A stretch of 64,000 bases of DNA, taken from Colwellia sp. GTDB lineage: Bacteria; Pseudomonadota; Gammaproteobacteria; Enterobacterales; Alteromonadaceae. The DNA is taken from assembly GCF_013214175.1 (NCBI RefSeq), contig NZ_JABSPA010000001.1, forward strand, positions 398,409-462,408. Reading direction: 5' to 3'. Below the pieces are notes generated by a model that did not search any database, was not told where the DNA came from, and worked only from the letters and a program-made list of their open reading frames with translations. Shown one piece after another: positions 33,975 to 46,413 of the stretch; position 1 is the first letter of the stretch; each line of letters begins with the position of its first letter. A program made the translations under genes and the position numbers.

Positions 33975-34580
33975 ATGAGCGTATTAGTTGGTCGTCAAGC
34001 ACCAGATTTCACTGCTGCAGCAGTACTAGGTAACGGCGAGATTGTAGATAGCTTTACATTAAGCGAAGCTATTAAAGGTAAAAAAGCAGTAGTATTTTTC
34101 TATCCTTTAGATTTTACTTTTGTTTGTCCATCTGAGCTTTTAGCTTTTGATCACCGCATGGAAGAATTTAAAAGCCGTGGCGTAGAAGTAATTGGTGTTT
34201 CAATTGATTCACAATTTTCTCATAACGCATGGCGTAACACTCCAGTAAATGAAGGTGGTATTGGTCCAGTACAATACACTTTAGTTGCTGATGTTAAACA
34301 TGAAATTTGTAAAGCTTACGATGTTGAGCATCCTGAAGCTGGCGTTGCTTTCCGTGGTTCTTTCTTAATTGATGAAGAAGGTAACGTACGTCACCAAGTA
34401 ATCAACGATTTGCCACTAGGCCGTGATGTAGATGAAATGTTACGTATGGTTGACGCATTACAATTCCACCAAGACCATGGCGAAGTTTGTCCTGCAGGTT
34501 GGAAGAAAGGCGATAAAGGTATGACAGCGTCTACTGAAGGCGTAGCTGCTTACCTTACTGATAATGCAGATAAGTTATAA
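33975..34580 (+). CDS. Typical 2-Cys peroxiredoxin (AhpC/Prx1 group)
   Basis: 201 aa from ATG 33975. The track start 12 nt earlier overlaps the GGAG ribosome site. Peroxidatic cysteine in DFTFVCPSEL; resolving cysteine in HGEVCPAGW. The length and the C-terminal KKGDKGM tail suit the thioredoxin-dependent Prx1 type. It reduces hydrogen peroxide and organic peroxides in the cytoplasm. It lies 86 bp after grxD. Confidence 0.93.
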   Translation: MSVLVGRQAPDFTAAAVLGNGEIVDSFTLSEAIKGKKAVVFFYPLDFTFVCPSELLAFDHRMEEFKSRGVEVIGVSIDSQFSHNAWRNTPVNEGGIGPVQYTLVADVKHEICKAYDVEHPEAGVAFRGSFLIDEEGNVRHQVINDLPLGRDVDEMLRMVDALQFHQDHGEVCPAGWKKGDKGMTASTEGVAAYLTDNADKL

Positions 34581-34636
34581 TTTTTGCTTAATCGTTAACT
34601 TGGTTGTTAAAATTAGTTAACGAGAAAGTAAAAACA

Positions 34637-34661
34637 AAAAAACCGCGCAAGCGGTTTTTTT
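34637..34661. terminator. Bidirectional terminator
   Basis: AAAAAACCGC-gcaa-GCGGTTTTTT serves both the peroxiredoxin gene (+) and the rnt side (-). Confidence 0.85.
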
Positions 34662-34681
34662 ATGTCTTAAATTCAATGAAG

Positions 34682-34786
34682 TCAGCTTGGGATTTTTTCC
34701 TGTGCTTCAGCTTCAGATTCACTCTCTGCCTCGGCTAACGGCCAACCACCTAGTGCCCGCCACTTATTAACAATGTGACAAAAATA
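34682..34786 (-). pseudogene. Duplicated 3' end of rnt
   Basis: On the minus strand this encodes [17 protein letters not shown] followed by a different acidic tail ending in EKIPS and a stop. The first part repeats the C-terminus of the intact rnt directly upstream ([17 protein letters not shown]...DETQ). The DNA is clearly similar over about 75 bp but not identical. A relic of recombination or tandem duplication. Confidence 0.85.
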
Positions 34787-34808
34787 TATTGATTTAGCCG
34801 GCAGTTTT

Positions 34809-35525
34809 CTACTGTGTTTCATCTTTCGTTTCAGTATCAGCTTCTATCTCAGCTAACGGCCAACCACCTAAAGCTCGCCACTTGTTTACAATGTGACAAA
34901 ATAGCTCAGCAGTCTTCTCTGTATCATAAAGCGCGCTGTGTGCTTCATTATTATTAAAGTCTATATTGGCCGCCATGCAGGCTTTGGCTAGTACAGTTTG
35001 ACCTAAGGCAAGGCCGGCTAAGGTTGTAGTATCAAAACTAACAAAGCTATGAAAAGGGCTACGTTTAATTTTACAGCGCTCGGTAGCGGCATTTAAAAAG
35101 CCTAAATCAAAGGCTGCATTGTGGGCAACAATAATCGCTCGCTGACAACCGGCAGCTTTCATTTTTTTTCGAACTAATTTAAAAAGCCCTTTAAGCGCTA
35201 CATCTTCCTCAACAGCGCCACGTAATGGATTCGTCGGATCAATGCCAGTAAATTCCAATGCTTTGGGTTCAAGATTAGCCCCTTCAAAAGGTTCAATGTT
35301 AAATTGTATGGTTTCATCGATAGAGAAATCACCGGTGGCTTCATCTAAATGCAGCATTGAGGCGGCAAGCTCAAGTAACGCATCCGTTTGAGAGTTAAAA
35401 CCTGCTGTTTCAACATCGATAACGACGGGGAAGTAGCCACGAAATCTTTGAGCAAAGGCGCTTTTAACGTTTTCAGTATTGGCTTGAGTTTTTTTCTGGC
35501 TATCTATTGAGCTTGATTCAGACAT
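34809..35525 (-). CDS. rnt: Ribonuclease T
   Basis: 238 aa; a 3'-5' exoribonuclease that trims tRNA and rRNA ends. DEDD residues: D and E in [11 protein letters not shown] in [13 protein letters not shown], and D in [17 protein letters not shown] with its H. The first 25 residues are a polar extension. The C-terminus is followed downstream by a duplicated copy of itself. Confidence 0.95.
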   Translation of the reverse strand: MSESSSIDSQKKTQANTENVKSAFAQRFRGYFPVVIDVETAGFNSQTDALLELAASMLHLDEATGDFSIDETIQFNIEPFEGANLEPKALEFTGIDPTNPLRGAVEEDVALKGLFKLVRKKMKAAGCQRAIIVAHNAAFDLGFLNAATERCKIKRSPFHSFVSFDTTTLAGLALGQTVLAKACMAANIDFNNNEAHSALYDTEKTAELFCHIVNKWRALGGWPLAEIEADTETKDETQ

Positions 35526-35755
35526 TGGTCACTGTGTAATGAAGAGAGAAAAGTAATGTTGTTGATTATCGCAGAAAGTTAATTTAAAAACGACAGTGAA
35601 CATTGTATCTGACTCATTAAGTCTATTTTTTAGGGTGAAAAGCGATATTTCACCGATAAAATGCTAAAGTTATCTCAGTTTAGGACGATAACTTTATATA
35701 TCTAATACGGGCTAAAGTGTAATGCTCGTTACCGCTTTCAATATTGTGCATAATT

Positions 35756-36652
35756 ATGAAACCAATAATCGCAGCAATGAGTTCATCTTTTTTTGTCATA
35801 GCTAGCTTAACGGCTAGTTTATTTGCCAGTGATGCCCGCGCGGGTATCCGACAATATAGTGCTGACATCCATAACTCACAATGGCAATTATCGGATGATT
35901 CTCGCCTGCAATGTACCTTGTCACATCAAATTCCTCGCTATGGTGAAGCGCGTTTTTCAGCAAAAGCTAGCCGCAAACTTAATATGGAATTTGAGCTCGA
36001 TATGATGTTATTACCGGATAACTACTCATTAGCGGAAGTTCGCAGTGTTGCACCTAACTGGCAACCAGGTGTTGGCTCTCGCACCTTAGCGACGATGAAA
36101 TTACATAAACAGTTTAACCCGAGTTTACCCAAAAAAGTTGCTTGGACTATGTTAAGTGAACTAGAGCAGGGCATGAGTCCTACCTTTTACTATAACGACT
36201 GGTATAGCGAGCAAGATAAAATATCGGTTGGTTTATCAACAGCACGCTTTCAAAAAGCCTATAAAGATTTTGTTGGCTGTGTTGGTAACCTGCTTAATTA
36301 CAGTTTTGATGATATTGCCTATACCGTACTTAACTATCAATCGAGCAGTGATAAATTTACTAAGGCATCACAAAGACGTATCGATATGATTCGTCAGTAT
36401 TTGAGTCTAGATCCTGATTTAGAGTTGGTATTGATTGATGCTTATTCTGATAGTTATGGTGGCCGTTGGTCAAACTTAAAGTTATCCGAGCGTCGCGCAG
36501 CAAAAATCAGAGATTATTTTGTTAAAAATGGTATCGATGTAAGTCGAATTGCCGCGAAAGGCTACGGTGAAAAACGTCATATAGCCTCGAATGACACTAC
36601 TCTAGGTAGAGGAAAAAACCGCCGAGTGGTTATTCAAATGCAAAAACCTTAA
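35756..36652 (+). CDS. motY: MotY-like sodium-motor T-ring protein
   Basis: About 298 aa from ATG 35756; ATG 35744 is possible. It has a signal peptide (SSSFFVIASLTASLFASDARA), an N-terminal MotY-type domain (IHNSQWQLSDDSRLQCTLSH, IPRYGEARF), and a C-terminal OmpA-like peptidoglycan-binding domain (LIDAYSDSYGGRWSNLKLSE, KGYGEKRHIASND, GKNRRVVI). In Vibrio, MotY forms the T ring around sodium-driven flagella. Single gene with its own terminator. Confidence 0.85.
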   Translation: MKPIIAAMSSSFFVIASLTASLFASDARAGIRQYSADIHNSQWQLSDDSRLQCTLSHQIPRYGEARFSAKASRKLNMEFELDMMLLPDNYSLAEVRSVAPNWQPGVGSRTLATMKLHKQFNPSLPKKVAWTMLSELEQGMSPTFYYNDWYSEQDKISVGLSTARFQKAYKDFVGCVGNLLNYSFDDIAYTVLNYQSSSDKFTKASQRRIDMIRQYLSLDPDLELVLIDAYSDSYGGRWSNLKLSERRAAKIRDYFVKNGIDVSRIAAKGYGEKRHIASNDTTLGRGKNRRVVIQMQKP

Positions 36653-36740
36653 GCAGTTAAGTGCTTATAGACAGAGTTTTGTAAATAATACTTGCTAATA
36701 ACTCAACCAAAACTAAAAAATATCTCAAGTAAAGTATTGA

Positions 36741-36777
36741 ACAGGCCTGTAGATTCAAAGTAATCTACAGGCCTGTT
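36741..36777 (+). terminator. Strong hairpin between motY and the M1 peptidase gene
   Basis: Perfect 15-bp stem ACAGGCCTGTAGATT / AATCTACAGGCCTGT followed by TTTT. Confidence 0.8.
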
Positions 36778-36829
36778 TTCGTCTGTGCTCTATTTGAGTG
36801 CGACTTTTTATTTTAAAGGGTTAAATGTC

Positions 36830-38719
36830 ATGAAACATTTTTCAAAACTTTGCTTGTTACTTGGCTGTTTTACAGCGTCTGTAGCACCGATTACGTGGGC
36901 GCATGATGGAGAGCAACATCAACACACTAAGGTATCTAAGTTAACAGATGCATATACTTACGCTAATTATGATCAAGTTAAAGCGACGCATGTGTATCTT
37001 GATCTTAATGTTGATTTTGATAAAAAATCTTTGTCTGGTTTTGCTGAGTTATCACTCGATTGGGCTAGCAAAAACAAAACACCATTAATTTTAGATACCC
37101 GCGATCTTGTCATTCACCGTATCATGGCAAAAAATAGCCAAGGCCAGTGGGTGAAGGTGAATTATGAGCTAGCTAAGCGTGATGACGTTTTAGGTAGCAA
37201 GCTAACTATAGATACTCAATTTAACGCTGAAAAAGTGCGTATTTATTATCACTCCACTGAAAAAGCGTCAGGATTACAATGGTTATCGGCTGAGCAAACG
37301 GCGGGTAAAGAAAAGCCGTTTCTATTTAGTCAAAACCAAGCAATCCACGCTCGTTCTTGGATTCCAATTCAGGATACGCCAAGTGTTCGTGTTACTTACA
37401 CTGCGCGTATAACTACCGATAAAGACTTATTAGCGGTAATGAGTGCAAACAATGAACTAGGCACTGAACGTGATGGAGATTACTTCTTCACCATGCCACA
37501 AGCTATTCCGCCTTATTTAATCGCTATTGGTGTTGGTGACCTGCAGTTCAAAGCAATGAGTCATCAAACCGGTATTTATGCCGAGTCTTATATTTTAGAT
37601 GCAGCCGTTGCTGAATTTGATGATACTCAAGCGATGATTGATAAAGCTGAAGACATGTATGGCAAATATCGTTGGGGTCGTTACGACTTATTGATGTTAC
37701 CACCAAGCTTTCCTTTTGGAGGCATGGAAAACCCACGTCTTTCCTTTATCACACCAACGGTTGTTGCTGGTGATAAAAGTTTAGTTAACTTAATTGCGCA
37801 TGAACTTGCTCATTCTTGGTCAGGTAACTTGGTTACTAATGAAAGCTGGCGTGATCTTTGGTTAAACGAAGGTTTTACCAGTTATGTTGAAAATCGCATT
37901 ATGGAAGCCGTTTTTGGTACCGAACGTGCGGTAATGGAACAAGCACTTGGTGCACAAGATTTAAATGCTGAATTATTAGAACTTGCTCCAGGCGATACTA
38001 AACTTTATATCGATTTAGAAGGTCGTGATCCTGATGATGCTTTCTCAGGTGTACCCTATGTTAAAGGTCAGTTGTTCTTAATGTACCTAGAACAGAAGTT
38101 TGGTCGTGAACGTTTTGATGCTTTTGTACTAGAATATTTTGACAGTCATGCCTTTGAAAGTTTAGGTACAGTCAACTTTATTAAATACTTAAAAGCGAAC
38201 TTAACGGACAAGTACCCAAATATTGTTAGTGATAGTGAGATCAATGAGTGGATCTTTGATGCTGGTTTACCTAGCTATGCACCACAGCCTACTTCGAACG
38301 CTTTCACCATTATTGATCGACAAATCAAGCAATTAACTGCTAACGAGATAACACTAGCTCAATTACCTACCGCTCAATGGACTTTGCATGAATGGTTACA
38401 CTTTATCAATAACTTACCTCTTGATACTAAGCAAGAGCGTATGGTCAACCTAGATAAAGCTTTTGATTTAACTAATAGTACTAATGCCGAAATTACCCAC
38501 GCTTGGTACTTGCTATCAATTCGTGTTGGTTATAATGAAGTATATCCGGCAATGGGCAAGTATCTGAAAAGTATTGGTCGCCGTAAACTGATTGTGCCTT
38601 TGTATAAAGAATTAGCGAAGCAAGCAGAAAGTAAAGCATGGGCTCTTGACGTTTATCAACAAGCACGCCCTGGCTACCATGGCTTAGCACAAGGCAGTGT
38701 TGATGCTGTGTTAAAATAA
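36830..38719 (+). CDS. Exported M1-family metallopeptidase
   Basis: 629 aa from ATG 36830; the track start 45 nt earlier lacks a ribosome site. A signal peptide ends near ITWAHDG and is followed by a His-rich start. [10 protein letters not shown] is the substrate-binding loop. HELAHSW plus LWLNEGFT gives HEXXH-x18-E for zinc. The C-terminal half is the leukotriene-A4-hydrolase-type helical domain. It is probably a periplasmic aminopeptidase. The product name is certain only to family level. Confidence 0.9.
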   Translation: MKHFSKLCLLLGCFTASVAPITWAHDGEQHQHTKVSKLTDAYTYANYDQVKATHVYLDLNVDFDKKSLSGFAELSLDWASKNKTPLILDTRDLVIHRIMAKNSQGQWVKVNYELAKRDDVLGSKLTIDTQFNAEKVRIYYHSTEKASGLQWLSAEQTAGKEKPFLFSQNQAIHARSWIPIQDTPSVRVTYTARITTDKDLLAVMSANNELGTERDGDYFFTMPQAIPPYLIAIGVGDLQFKAMSHQTGIYAESYILDAAVAEFDDTQAMIDKAEDMYGKYRWGRYDLLMLPPSFPFGGMENPRLSFITPTVVAGDKSLVNLIAHELAHSWSGNLVTNESWRDLWLNEGFTSYVENRIMEAVFGTERAVMEQALGAQDLNAELLELAPGDTKLYIDLEGRDPDDAFSGVPYVKGQLFLMYLEQKFGRERFDAFVLEYFDSHAFESLGTVNFIKYLKANLTDKYPNIVSDSEINEWIFDAGLPSYAPQPTSNAFTIIDRQIKQLTANEITLAQLPTAQWTLHEWLHFINNLPLDTKQERMVNLDKAFDLTNSTNAEITHAWYLLSIRVGYNEVYPAMGKYLKSIGRRKLIVPLYKELAKQAESKAWALDVYQQARPGYHGLAQGSVDAVLK

Positions 38720-38737
38720 TTGCGCAAAGTCATTCTA

Positions 38738-38896
38738 ATACCAATCCCATTAAATTATTGCCTACTTGTGCTGGTTAAAATATGCTAAAGCGGCATTGCT
38801 CTCAATCCTAATAGCCAGCTATTGGTCAATCGAGCGCCTTGCTTTGATTTATTTTTCCTATGCACAACAAGATCACAAACTTAATGGAATTGGTAT
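38738..38896. repeat. ATACCAAT inverted-repeat element, copy 2
   Basis: 159 bp with termini ATACCAATCCCATTAA and TTAATGGAATTGGTAT. The inner sequence (TTGCCTACTTGTGCTGGTTA..., CAATCGAGCGCCTTG...) is shared with the copy at 57082 at high identity. Probably a non-autonomous transposable repeat. Confidence 0.8.
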
Positions 38897-38927
38897 AATA
38901 AAGATGGCATGATAATTAAGCGATATA

Positions 38928-38962
38928 AAAAGGGCTCAATGTGAAAACATTGAGCCCTTTTA
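38928..38962. terminator. Terminator between convergent genes
   Basis: AAAAGGGCTCAATGT-gaaa-ACATTGAGCCCTTTT; usable from both sides. Confidence 0.85.
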
Positions 38963-39014
38963 TTTATTTTAGGTATGAATCTATTCGTTAGTAATTACAT
39001 AACCATCAAGGTGA

Positions 39015-39470
39015 TTACAGTTTACTTTCAATAATCACATCAACTTGACGTTTTTTATTTTGTTGTGAAATGACCACACGCATTGTTTCTTCAGCTTCTT
39101 GGTATTTCAGCGTTAATCGCTCGCGTTTACGTTCTTGTGAATAAGCTTCACCGAAGGCTTGTTGATAAAAGTTGATAATCTGTGCTTCACTTGCGTGAGT
39201 GAAGTAGTTAATTACTGCAGGCAGTGCATCACTAAACTCAGCAAAAATTTGCGCATCTTCTAAAACAGGGATGTCAATTACGCCGTTATTAATCACGGCA
39301 CTGATAGTTTCTTCAGGCTCTTCAATGAGCATCTCTTCAATGATAGGCTCAAAAACAGCAGAAGCTTGAGCAGGTTGCTCTGCAATCTCTTGTGTTGAAG
39401 AGCAAGCACTAACGCCAATTGCTATCATACTGAGTAAGGTAAAATGCTTAACAGCTTGTTTTACTCTCAT
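39015..39470 (-). CDS. Small predicted lipoprotein
   Basis: 151 aa, unrecognised. Signal peptide with lipobox VSAC (TLLSMIAIGVSACSST), an acidic linker (EPIIEEMLIEEPEETI), and a C-terminal domain with YQQAFGEAYSQERKRERLTL. Likely membrane-anchored in the periplasm. Confidence 0.75.
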   Translation of the reverse strand: MRVKQAVKHFTLLSMIAIGVSACSSTQEIAEQPAQASAVFEPIIEEMLIEEPEETISAVINNGVIDIPVLEDAQIFAEFSDALPAVINYFTHASEAQIINFYQQAFGEAYSQERKRERLTLKYQEAEETMRVVISQQNKKRQVDVIIESKL

Positions 39471-39613
39471 TTAAGTCACTTCCATTCATGTTTGTTTTTT
39501 ATATTATTTAAATATATACGATTTTTAGTATTAACGCGATATCCGTATAAAAAATAGCATAAATAAACTTACAAATTCGCGGCATAGCGCAATGAGTTTG
39601 ATTGTTATAGGGT

Positions 39614-40369
39614 TTATACCTTGTCTTGGTAATAATCCACCCATAAAGCGGTAGCGCCACAAATGGCGACTGGCATTACCACTAAATTGACAATGGGAAT
39701 CATGGAGAATACCGCGACCGTGATGCCAAAACTATAACTAACGCTCTGATTTTGTTTTAATATTGCTTTCATTTGAGCAAAGGGTATTTTGTGATTATCA
39801 AACGGATAATCTTTATATTGTATTGCCATCATCCAAGCAACAAATAAAAACCAAATGATTTGGCCAATAATGGGTAAAACCCACAAAATAATGAAAAAAC
39901 CAAAAGCACGGGGTAAATAGTAACTCAGCTTTTGCCATTCTCTACTTAGTGTCCTAGGCACATCTTTAACTATGTCGAGCATATTGCCTTTCGGCGCTTC
40001 TTGACCAGATAGAATAGCCTCCATTTTTTCGGACAATAAGCCATTAAAAGGGGCGGCTAGCCAATTTGCCACGGTACTAAATACAAATGAAAAAATGACC
40101 AGAATAGTAAGTACCGCTAAAGGCCATAGTATGACACTTAACCAATCAAGCCAGCTGGGTAACCAGGCCATAATGCGGGTCATATAGTTATTAAGCTCTA
40201 AATAGACAAAATAAAAGGCAACACTAAACAGTAGAGCGTTGATTGCTAGAGGGATAAAGACAAAGCGACGTACACCTTTTTGTCTAATCAGGCTAAAGCC
40301 TTTAAAAAAGTAACTGGCACCACTGTGAACTATAGTGGCATTTTTAGCTTTTTTAGATGAATGAGGCAT
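39614..40369 (-). CDS. cysZ: CysZ sulfate transporter
   Basis: 251 aa inner-membrane protein with about four hydrophobic blocks. Family text includes GASYFFKGFSLIRQKGVRRFV, FSTVANWLAAPFNGLLSEKM and WMMAIQYKDYPFDNHK. It takes up sulfate for cysteine synthesis. Divergent from zipA, as in other gammaproteobacteria where cysZ and zipA are neighbours. Confidence 0.9.
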   Translation of the reverse strand: MPHSSKKAKNATIVHSGASYFFKGFSLIRQKGVRRFVFIPLAINALLFSVAFYFVYLELNNYMTRIMAWLPSWLDWLSVILWPLAVLTILVIFSFVFSTVANWLAAPFNGLLSEKMEAILSGQEAPKGNMLDIVKDVPRTLSREWQKLSYYLPRAFGFFIILWVLPIIGQIIWFLFVAWMMAIQYKDYPFDNHKIPFAQMKAILKQNQSVSYSFGITVAVFSMIPIVNLVVMPVAICGATALWVDYYQDKV

Positions 40370-40836
40370 TACGTTAAGGGAATCCTAAGTGACTGATATT
40401 TTTCAGGTGAGTATATACCTGTTTCACCTGAATATGCAGGATTCAGCTGGAATTAAAATGACTTTAGGCAAGTCATTCTATGCTTTGATTAGTTAACGCT
40501 GGATAAAGCCATTTTAAACCCATCGAAGAAGCGTTTGAATAGCATCTACTTCATCGTTACTGTAGCTTATAATGACGCTACATGGATGTAGTCTATTAGA
40601 GAATGCAGGAGCATATTCTCCTGAATAAACCAATATTTCATCACAACGCCATGAATTGAAATAGCTCAAGCACTATGAAACATGCATCTTGATTGCTTAC
40701 TGCTATAAAAAGTTCTTTCATGCTTTTACCACATTAACTTGTTACAAATTCACTGAATTTCTGGTAAAGTTTCTTGTTAATATATCGCGATAATATTCGC
40801 ATGAAAAATAGTAATTAGAGAGTAAATAGGCTCGAA
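40370..40836. other. Intergenic region between cysZ and zipA
   Basis: No gene seen. Several small hairpins (for example GACGCTACATGGATGTAGTC near 40573 and CAGGAG-catatt-CTCCTG near 40610). Promoters of both divergent genes should lie here; none is clear enough to mark. Confidence 0.4.
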
Positions 40837-42036
40837 ATGGAAGATAACTTCAGAAACGTCTTAATTATACTTAGCGCCATTGTCATTACCGCAATATTTC
40901 TCCATGGCTTATGGACAATAAGAAAACAAAAAAATCCCTACAAACTCAAAACATCTAAAAATAAGATTGACCCGATCACTCGAGATTTTGATGGTAAGGG
41001 TTTTGATCAAGATGGTGTCGGACAAGTAAAAGTTAAGCCTAGTGTAGTAAGTGGCAGTAAAAACCTTGCAGAGGAGGTTGTTACTGAACATATTTTGACC
41101 ACTGGTGTGCAGCTACCCGATGACCTATCTAAAAGCCAAATATTAATTAAAAAAGATGTTTTAGGTGATCTTGCTAGTCAGACTAGTCAAGGCGAAGTTG
41201 AACAAGTTGATAATATCTCAGTTCAGCCATTGGATAGCAGCCTTGAAGATGACTGGTTCAAAGACGATATTCAAGCAGGCTTTCAACAAGACTCCTTTGA
41301 AGCTTCCCCTGAAGAAAGCAGCAGCCAATTTACTAAAGATGAATTAGGTGACGAGTTAACACCTACTAAGAATACTGCCAATGCTAGGGTTGTTAAAACA
41401 CCGGTAGCACCCAAGCCAGTCATTCATTTTGAACCTTTATATGAGCAACCGGTAACTCAAGCTAAGCCAGCACGCACGCCAATTAAAAAAATTACCAAAA
41501 CACCATCACCGGCGACATTGAAACGTGACCAGATGGATATTGATTTAGATATACAGGCAAGCGAACGAGTTACTGAGCCTAAGCAGGCTGCAACTCAACT
41601 AGAGCCACAAGTCATTATTTTATCAGTGGTAATGCCCGCTAATCAGCAGATGCTTGGTGCAGTATTATTACCAAGTCTACTGACCCTAGGTCTCAAATAT
41701 GGCGAAATGAATATTTTTCATCGTCATGAAGATAATGCCGGTAACGGTAAAGTGACCTTTAGTTTGGCTAACATCATGAATCCAGGCTCATTCGATTTAG
41801 ATAGTATGGAAATTTTTGCCACCCGCGGCGTCAGTTTATTTATGACCTTACCTAATGCTGGCGATGCTTTCTATGTCTTTGAGCAAATGCTTAATGCCGC
41901 CAAGCAGCTGGCGCAAGAGTTTAATGCCCAAGTGCTTGATGATAAACGTAATGTTATGACTAAACAAACTGAGCAACACTACTTAAGTAAAATACGAGAG
42001 TTCGATCGTAAAAGCCATGTTGCCCTAGTGGAGTAA
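40837..42036 (+). CDS. zipA: Cell division protein ZipA
   Basis: 399 aa. N-terminal membrane helix (VLIILSAIVITAIFLHGLW), a short basic stretch, a long Gln/Pro/acidic linker, and a C-terminal FtsZ-binding domain (from about residue 255: PQVIILSVVMPANQQMLGAV ... DDKRNVMTKQTEQHY). It anchors FtsZ to the membrane at the division site. It lies upstream of ligA, as is usual. Confidence 0.92.
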   Translation: MEDNFRNVLIILSAIVITAIFLHGLWTIRKQKNPYKLKTSKNKIDPITRDFDGKGFDQDGVGQVKVKPSVVSGSKNLAEEVVTEHILTTGVQLPDDLSKSQILIKKDVLGDLASQTSQGEVEQVDNISVQPLDSSLEDDWFKDDIQAGFQQDSFEASPEESSSQFTKDELGDELTPTKNTANARVVKTPVAPKPVIHFEPLYEQPVTQAKPARTPIKKITKTPSPATLKRDQMDIDLDIQASERVTEPKQAATQLEPQVIILSVVMPANQQMLGAVLLPSLLTLGLKYGEMNIFHRHEDNAGNGKVTFSLANIMNPGSFDLDSMEIFATRGVSLFMTLPNAGDAFYVFEQMLNAAKQLAQEFNAQVLDDKRNVMTKQTEQHYLSKIREFDRKSHVALVE

Positions 42037-42078
42037 GTACTAACTTTTGCTCTTATCCTCGCATTATTTACATATTAC

Positions 42079-42096
42079 AACGGGCTTATGCCCGTT
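42079..42096 (+). terminator. zipA terminator
   Basis: AACGGGC-ttat-GCCCGTT followed by TTTATTTTC. Confidence 0.8.
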
Positions 42097-42207
42097 TTTA
42101 TTTTCTTTATTGCGAGATTTCTTCTCGTTTAAAGCCACTCAACTATTTGTGTCGTTTTCTTATTAATATTAAAAGATGGCACAAGGTACATTATTAACCT
42201 TTAGTGA

Positions 42208-44286
<2,079 letters not shown>

Positions 44287-44356
44287 ATCTCTTGGTAATG
44301 GCCTAATAATCTGAGCTACTTGAGAAGTAATAAAAAATAGAGAAGTAATAACAAGC

Positions 44357-44692
44357 ATGAGTTCATTTATTATCGCTACGTTAACAGACGTTGGTCAATG
44401 GTTCCGTCCTTATCAGTACCAAGCTGCTTTAGCCCTCATTGCTACGGCTTTGGTTATTTTTGGTAATGAAATTAATTGTGCGATTAAAAAGTTAGTTGTT
44501 AGGCAGCACTTTATCATTCGCACCTTGGTATTTGTGCTTGTTTGCGCTTTTGGTTATGGCTTATTAACGGTTTGGTTAACCAATGTTTTGGCACAGCAGT
44601 TAGCTAAAATTCCTACTCCGTATTTATTACCGAGTGTTACTGTTATTTTCTTTGTTCTGGGCATGTACGCACAAAAACAACGCCATATTTAA
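44357..44692 (+). CDS. DUF3392-like small membrane protein
   Basis: 111 aa with three hydrophobic segments (YQAALALIATALVIFGNEI, LVFVLVCAFGYGLLTVWL, YLLPSVTVIFFVLGMYA). Small membrane proteins of this kind (DUF3392) follow ligA in related bacteria. Function unknown. Confidence 0.65.
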   Translation: MSSFIIATLTDVGQWFRPYQYQAALALIATALVIFGNEINCAIKKLVVRQHFIIRTLVFVLVCAFGYGLLTVWLTNVLAQQLAKIPTPYLLPSVTVIFFVLGMYAQKQRHI

Positions 44693-44747
44693 AAGCCGCA
44701 TGATGAGTTCAATAATGCATAAAGCATAAATAGAATACTAGGTAAGG

Positions 44748-44770
44748 GCGGTATTATAAAAAAATACCGC
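44748..44770 (-). terminator. Terminator of antiporter gene
   Basis: GCGGTATT/AATACCGC stem downstream of the minus-strand gene. Confidence 0.6.
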
Positions 44771-44875
44771 TTAACACCTCTCAATGCCTTGGTTTTCTTT
44801 AGCTTAAATGGTTACTTGCTATCATGTGTTAGTGCTGTTGTAAGAGTAAAGAAGCACTAAAACATCAACTATTCT

Positions 44876-46210
44876 TTACACGGTCTTGTTACGGGTTAAT
44901 CGCCAAAATGCAAAGCTGGCAACAAAAAATAACACCATGGGATAAAAGGCATGGCTTGCTACAGCCAGTGGTGATATTTGTAAAGTCGCGCCAAGTAATA
45001 GCGCTTGAGCGCCATAAGGTAATATACCTTGGTTAATACAAGCGAAAACATCGAGTAAACTGGCTGACTCAGCCGGTGATAAGCCACCATCAGTAGCGAG
45101 GTTTTTAGCGGTATCACCAGTAACTATAATTGATACTGTATTGTTGGCAGTAAAGAAATTACAAACAAAGGCCAAGCCGGCAATACCTATGCCCGCAGCC
45201 CGTTTGTTATTATTAGGCGCTAGTTTTCTTGCAAGATTCTTTATCACTCGTGTTAACGCGGATAAACCACCTTGCTGACGAACCAACTCACTTAAACCAC
45301 CGATAAAGAGAGATAATATAAAGATGTCTTGCATGCTGGCGAAACCTGCTGTGATATCTTTTAGCCAAGCAGATAACTGATAGCCATTGCTAATCATGCC
45401 AATGGCTGCCGCTAGAACTATGCCTAAGGTTAATACCACAAAAACATTCACGCCCATCAAGGCTAAGACCAGAATAACCACGTAAGGAATTAAACCAACT
45501 ACAGCAGTTTCACTGTTTAACTCATGGTTTACTTCGCCACCTAACACGGTAAATATCACCAAGCAGATAAGCGCGGCAGGTACAGCAAATTTAAAGTTTA
45601 CCCGAAATTTATCCTTCATGTGCGCACCTTGACTGCGTGTTGATGCAATAGTGGTATCAGAAATAATAGATAGGTTGTCACCAAAAATGGCACCAGATAC
45701 TAAACAGCCAGCAACCAGTGCAGCATCTAAATTTGCCGTTTCAATAAAGCCAAGCGCAACCGGCGCAATAGCAGCAATGGTGCCCATTGATGTGCCCATA
45801 GCGGTAGATAAGAAAGCGGCGACCAGGAATAGTCCGGGCAATAATAGGTAATCAGGGAACATGGCTAAGCCAAGTTGCACACTGGCATCAACACTACCCG
45901 TTGATTTTGCTACCACGGCAAAGGCGCCCGCAAGTAAATAGATAATGCACATGGTGGTTATGTTGGCATGACCGGCGCCACTAACAAATTGTGTAATCTG
46001 TTTATCGATAGGGCTTTTATTTAATAGTTTCCCTAGGCCAATGGAGACGATAATGGCGGGGATAATGGCAATACTTGCTGGTAGTTGATAAAAAGCAAAA
46101 TCAACACCCTGAAGGGTGAGAATAATACCGGTACCGAGAAAAAGCCCTAAAAAAACGGCAAAAGGCAGTAGGGCAAATATATTTTCTTGGGGGGCATCTT
46201 TATTGGTCAT
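44876..46210 (-). CDS. NhaC-family Na+/H+ antiporter
   Basis: 444 aa with about twelve membrane helices. Family text includes STAMGTSMGTIAAIAPVALG, GAIFGDNLSIISDTTIASTR and CINQGILPYGAQALLL, matching NhaC/ArsB-type sodium/proton antiporters. Suited to a marine cell. Single gene with its own terminator. Confidence 0.85.
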   Translation of the reverse strand: MTNKDAPQENIFALLPFAVFLGLFLGTGIILTLQGVDFAFYQLPASIAIIPAIIVSIGLGKLLNKSPIDKQITQFVSGAGHANITTMCIIYLLAGAFAVVAKSTGSVDASVQLGLAMFPDYLLLPGLFLVAAFLSTAMGTSMGTIAAIAPVALGFIETANLDAALVAGCLVSGAIFGDNLSIISDTTIASTRSQGAHMKDKFRVNFKFAVPAALICLVIFTVLGGEVNHELNSETAVVGLIPYVVILVLALMGVNVFVVLTLGIVLAAAIGMISNGYQLSAWLKDITAGFASMQDIFILSLFIGGLSELVRQQGGLSALTRVIKNLARKLAPNNNKRAAGIGIAGLAFVCNFFTANNTVSIIVTGDTAKNLATDGGLSPAESASLLDVFACINQGILPYGAQALLLGATLQISPLAVASHAFYPMVLFFVASFAFWRLTRNKTV

Positions 46211-46319
46211 AAGTGAGCTATATAAAATAAGTTTATGACAGCATTATAAAAGCAAAATCTCTCTTGTCAATATAGATGTTTAGATGGCTAAATGGTTTAT
46301 TGAAAGATAGGCAATAAAA

Positions 46320-46346
46320 AAGGCCAACTACGCAATAGTTGGCCTT
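46320..46346 (-). terminator. Terminator of EAL/HDOD gene
   Basis: Minus strand AAGGCCAACTA-ttgcg-TAGTTGGCCTT followed by TTTTATTG. Confidence 0.8.
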
Positions 46347-46413
46347 GTCGCATCGATAAAATACCTAGCTAAAATAACAGTCCTGAATTAGATGAAAATT
46401 CTTACTGCTATTT

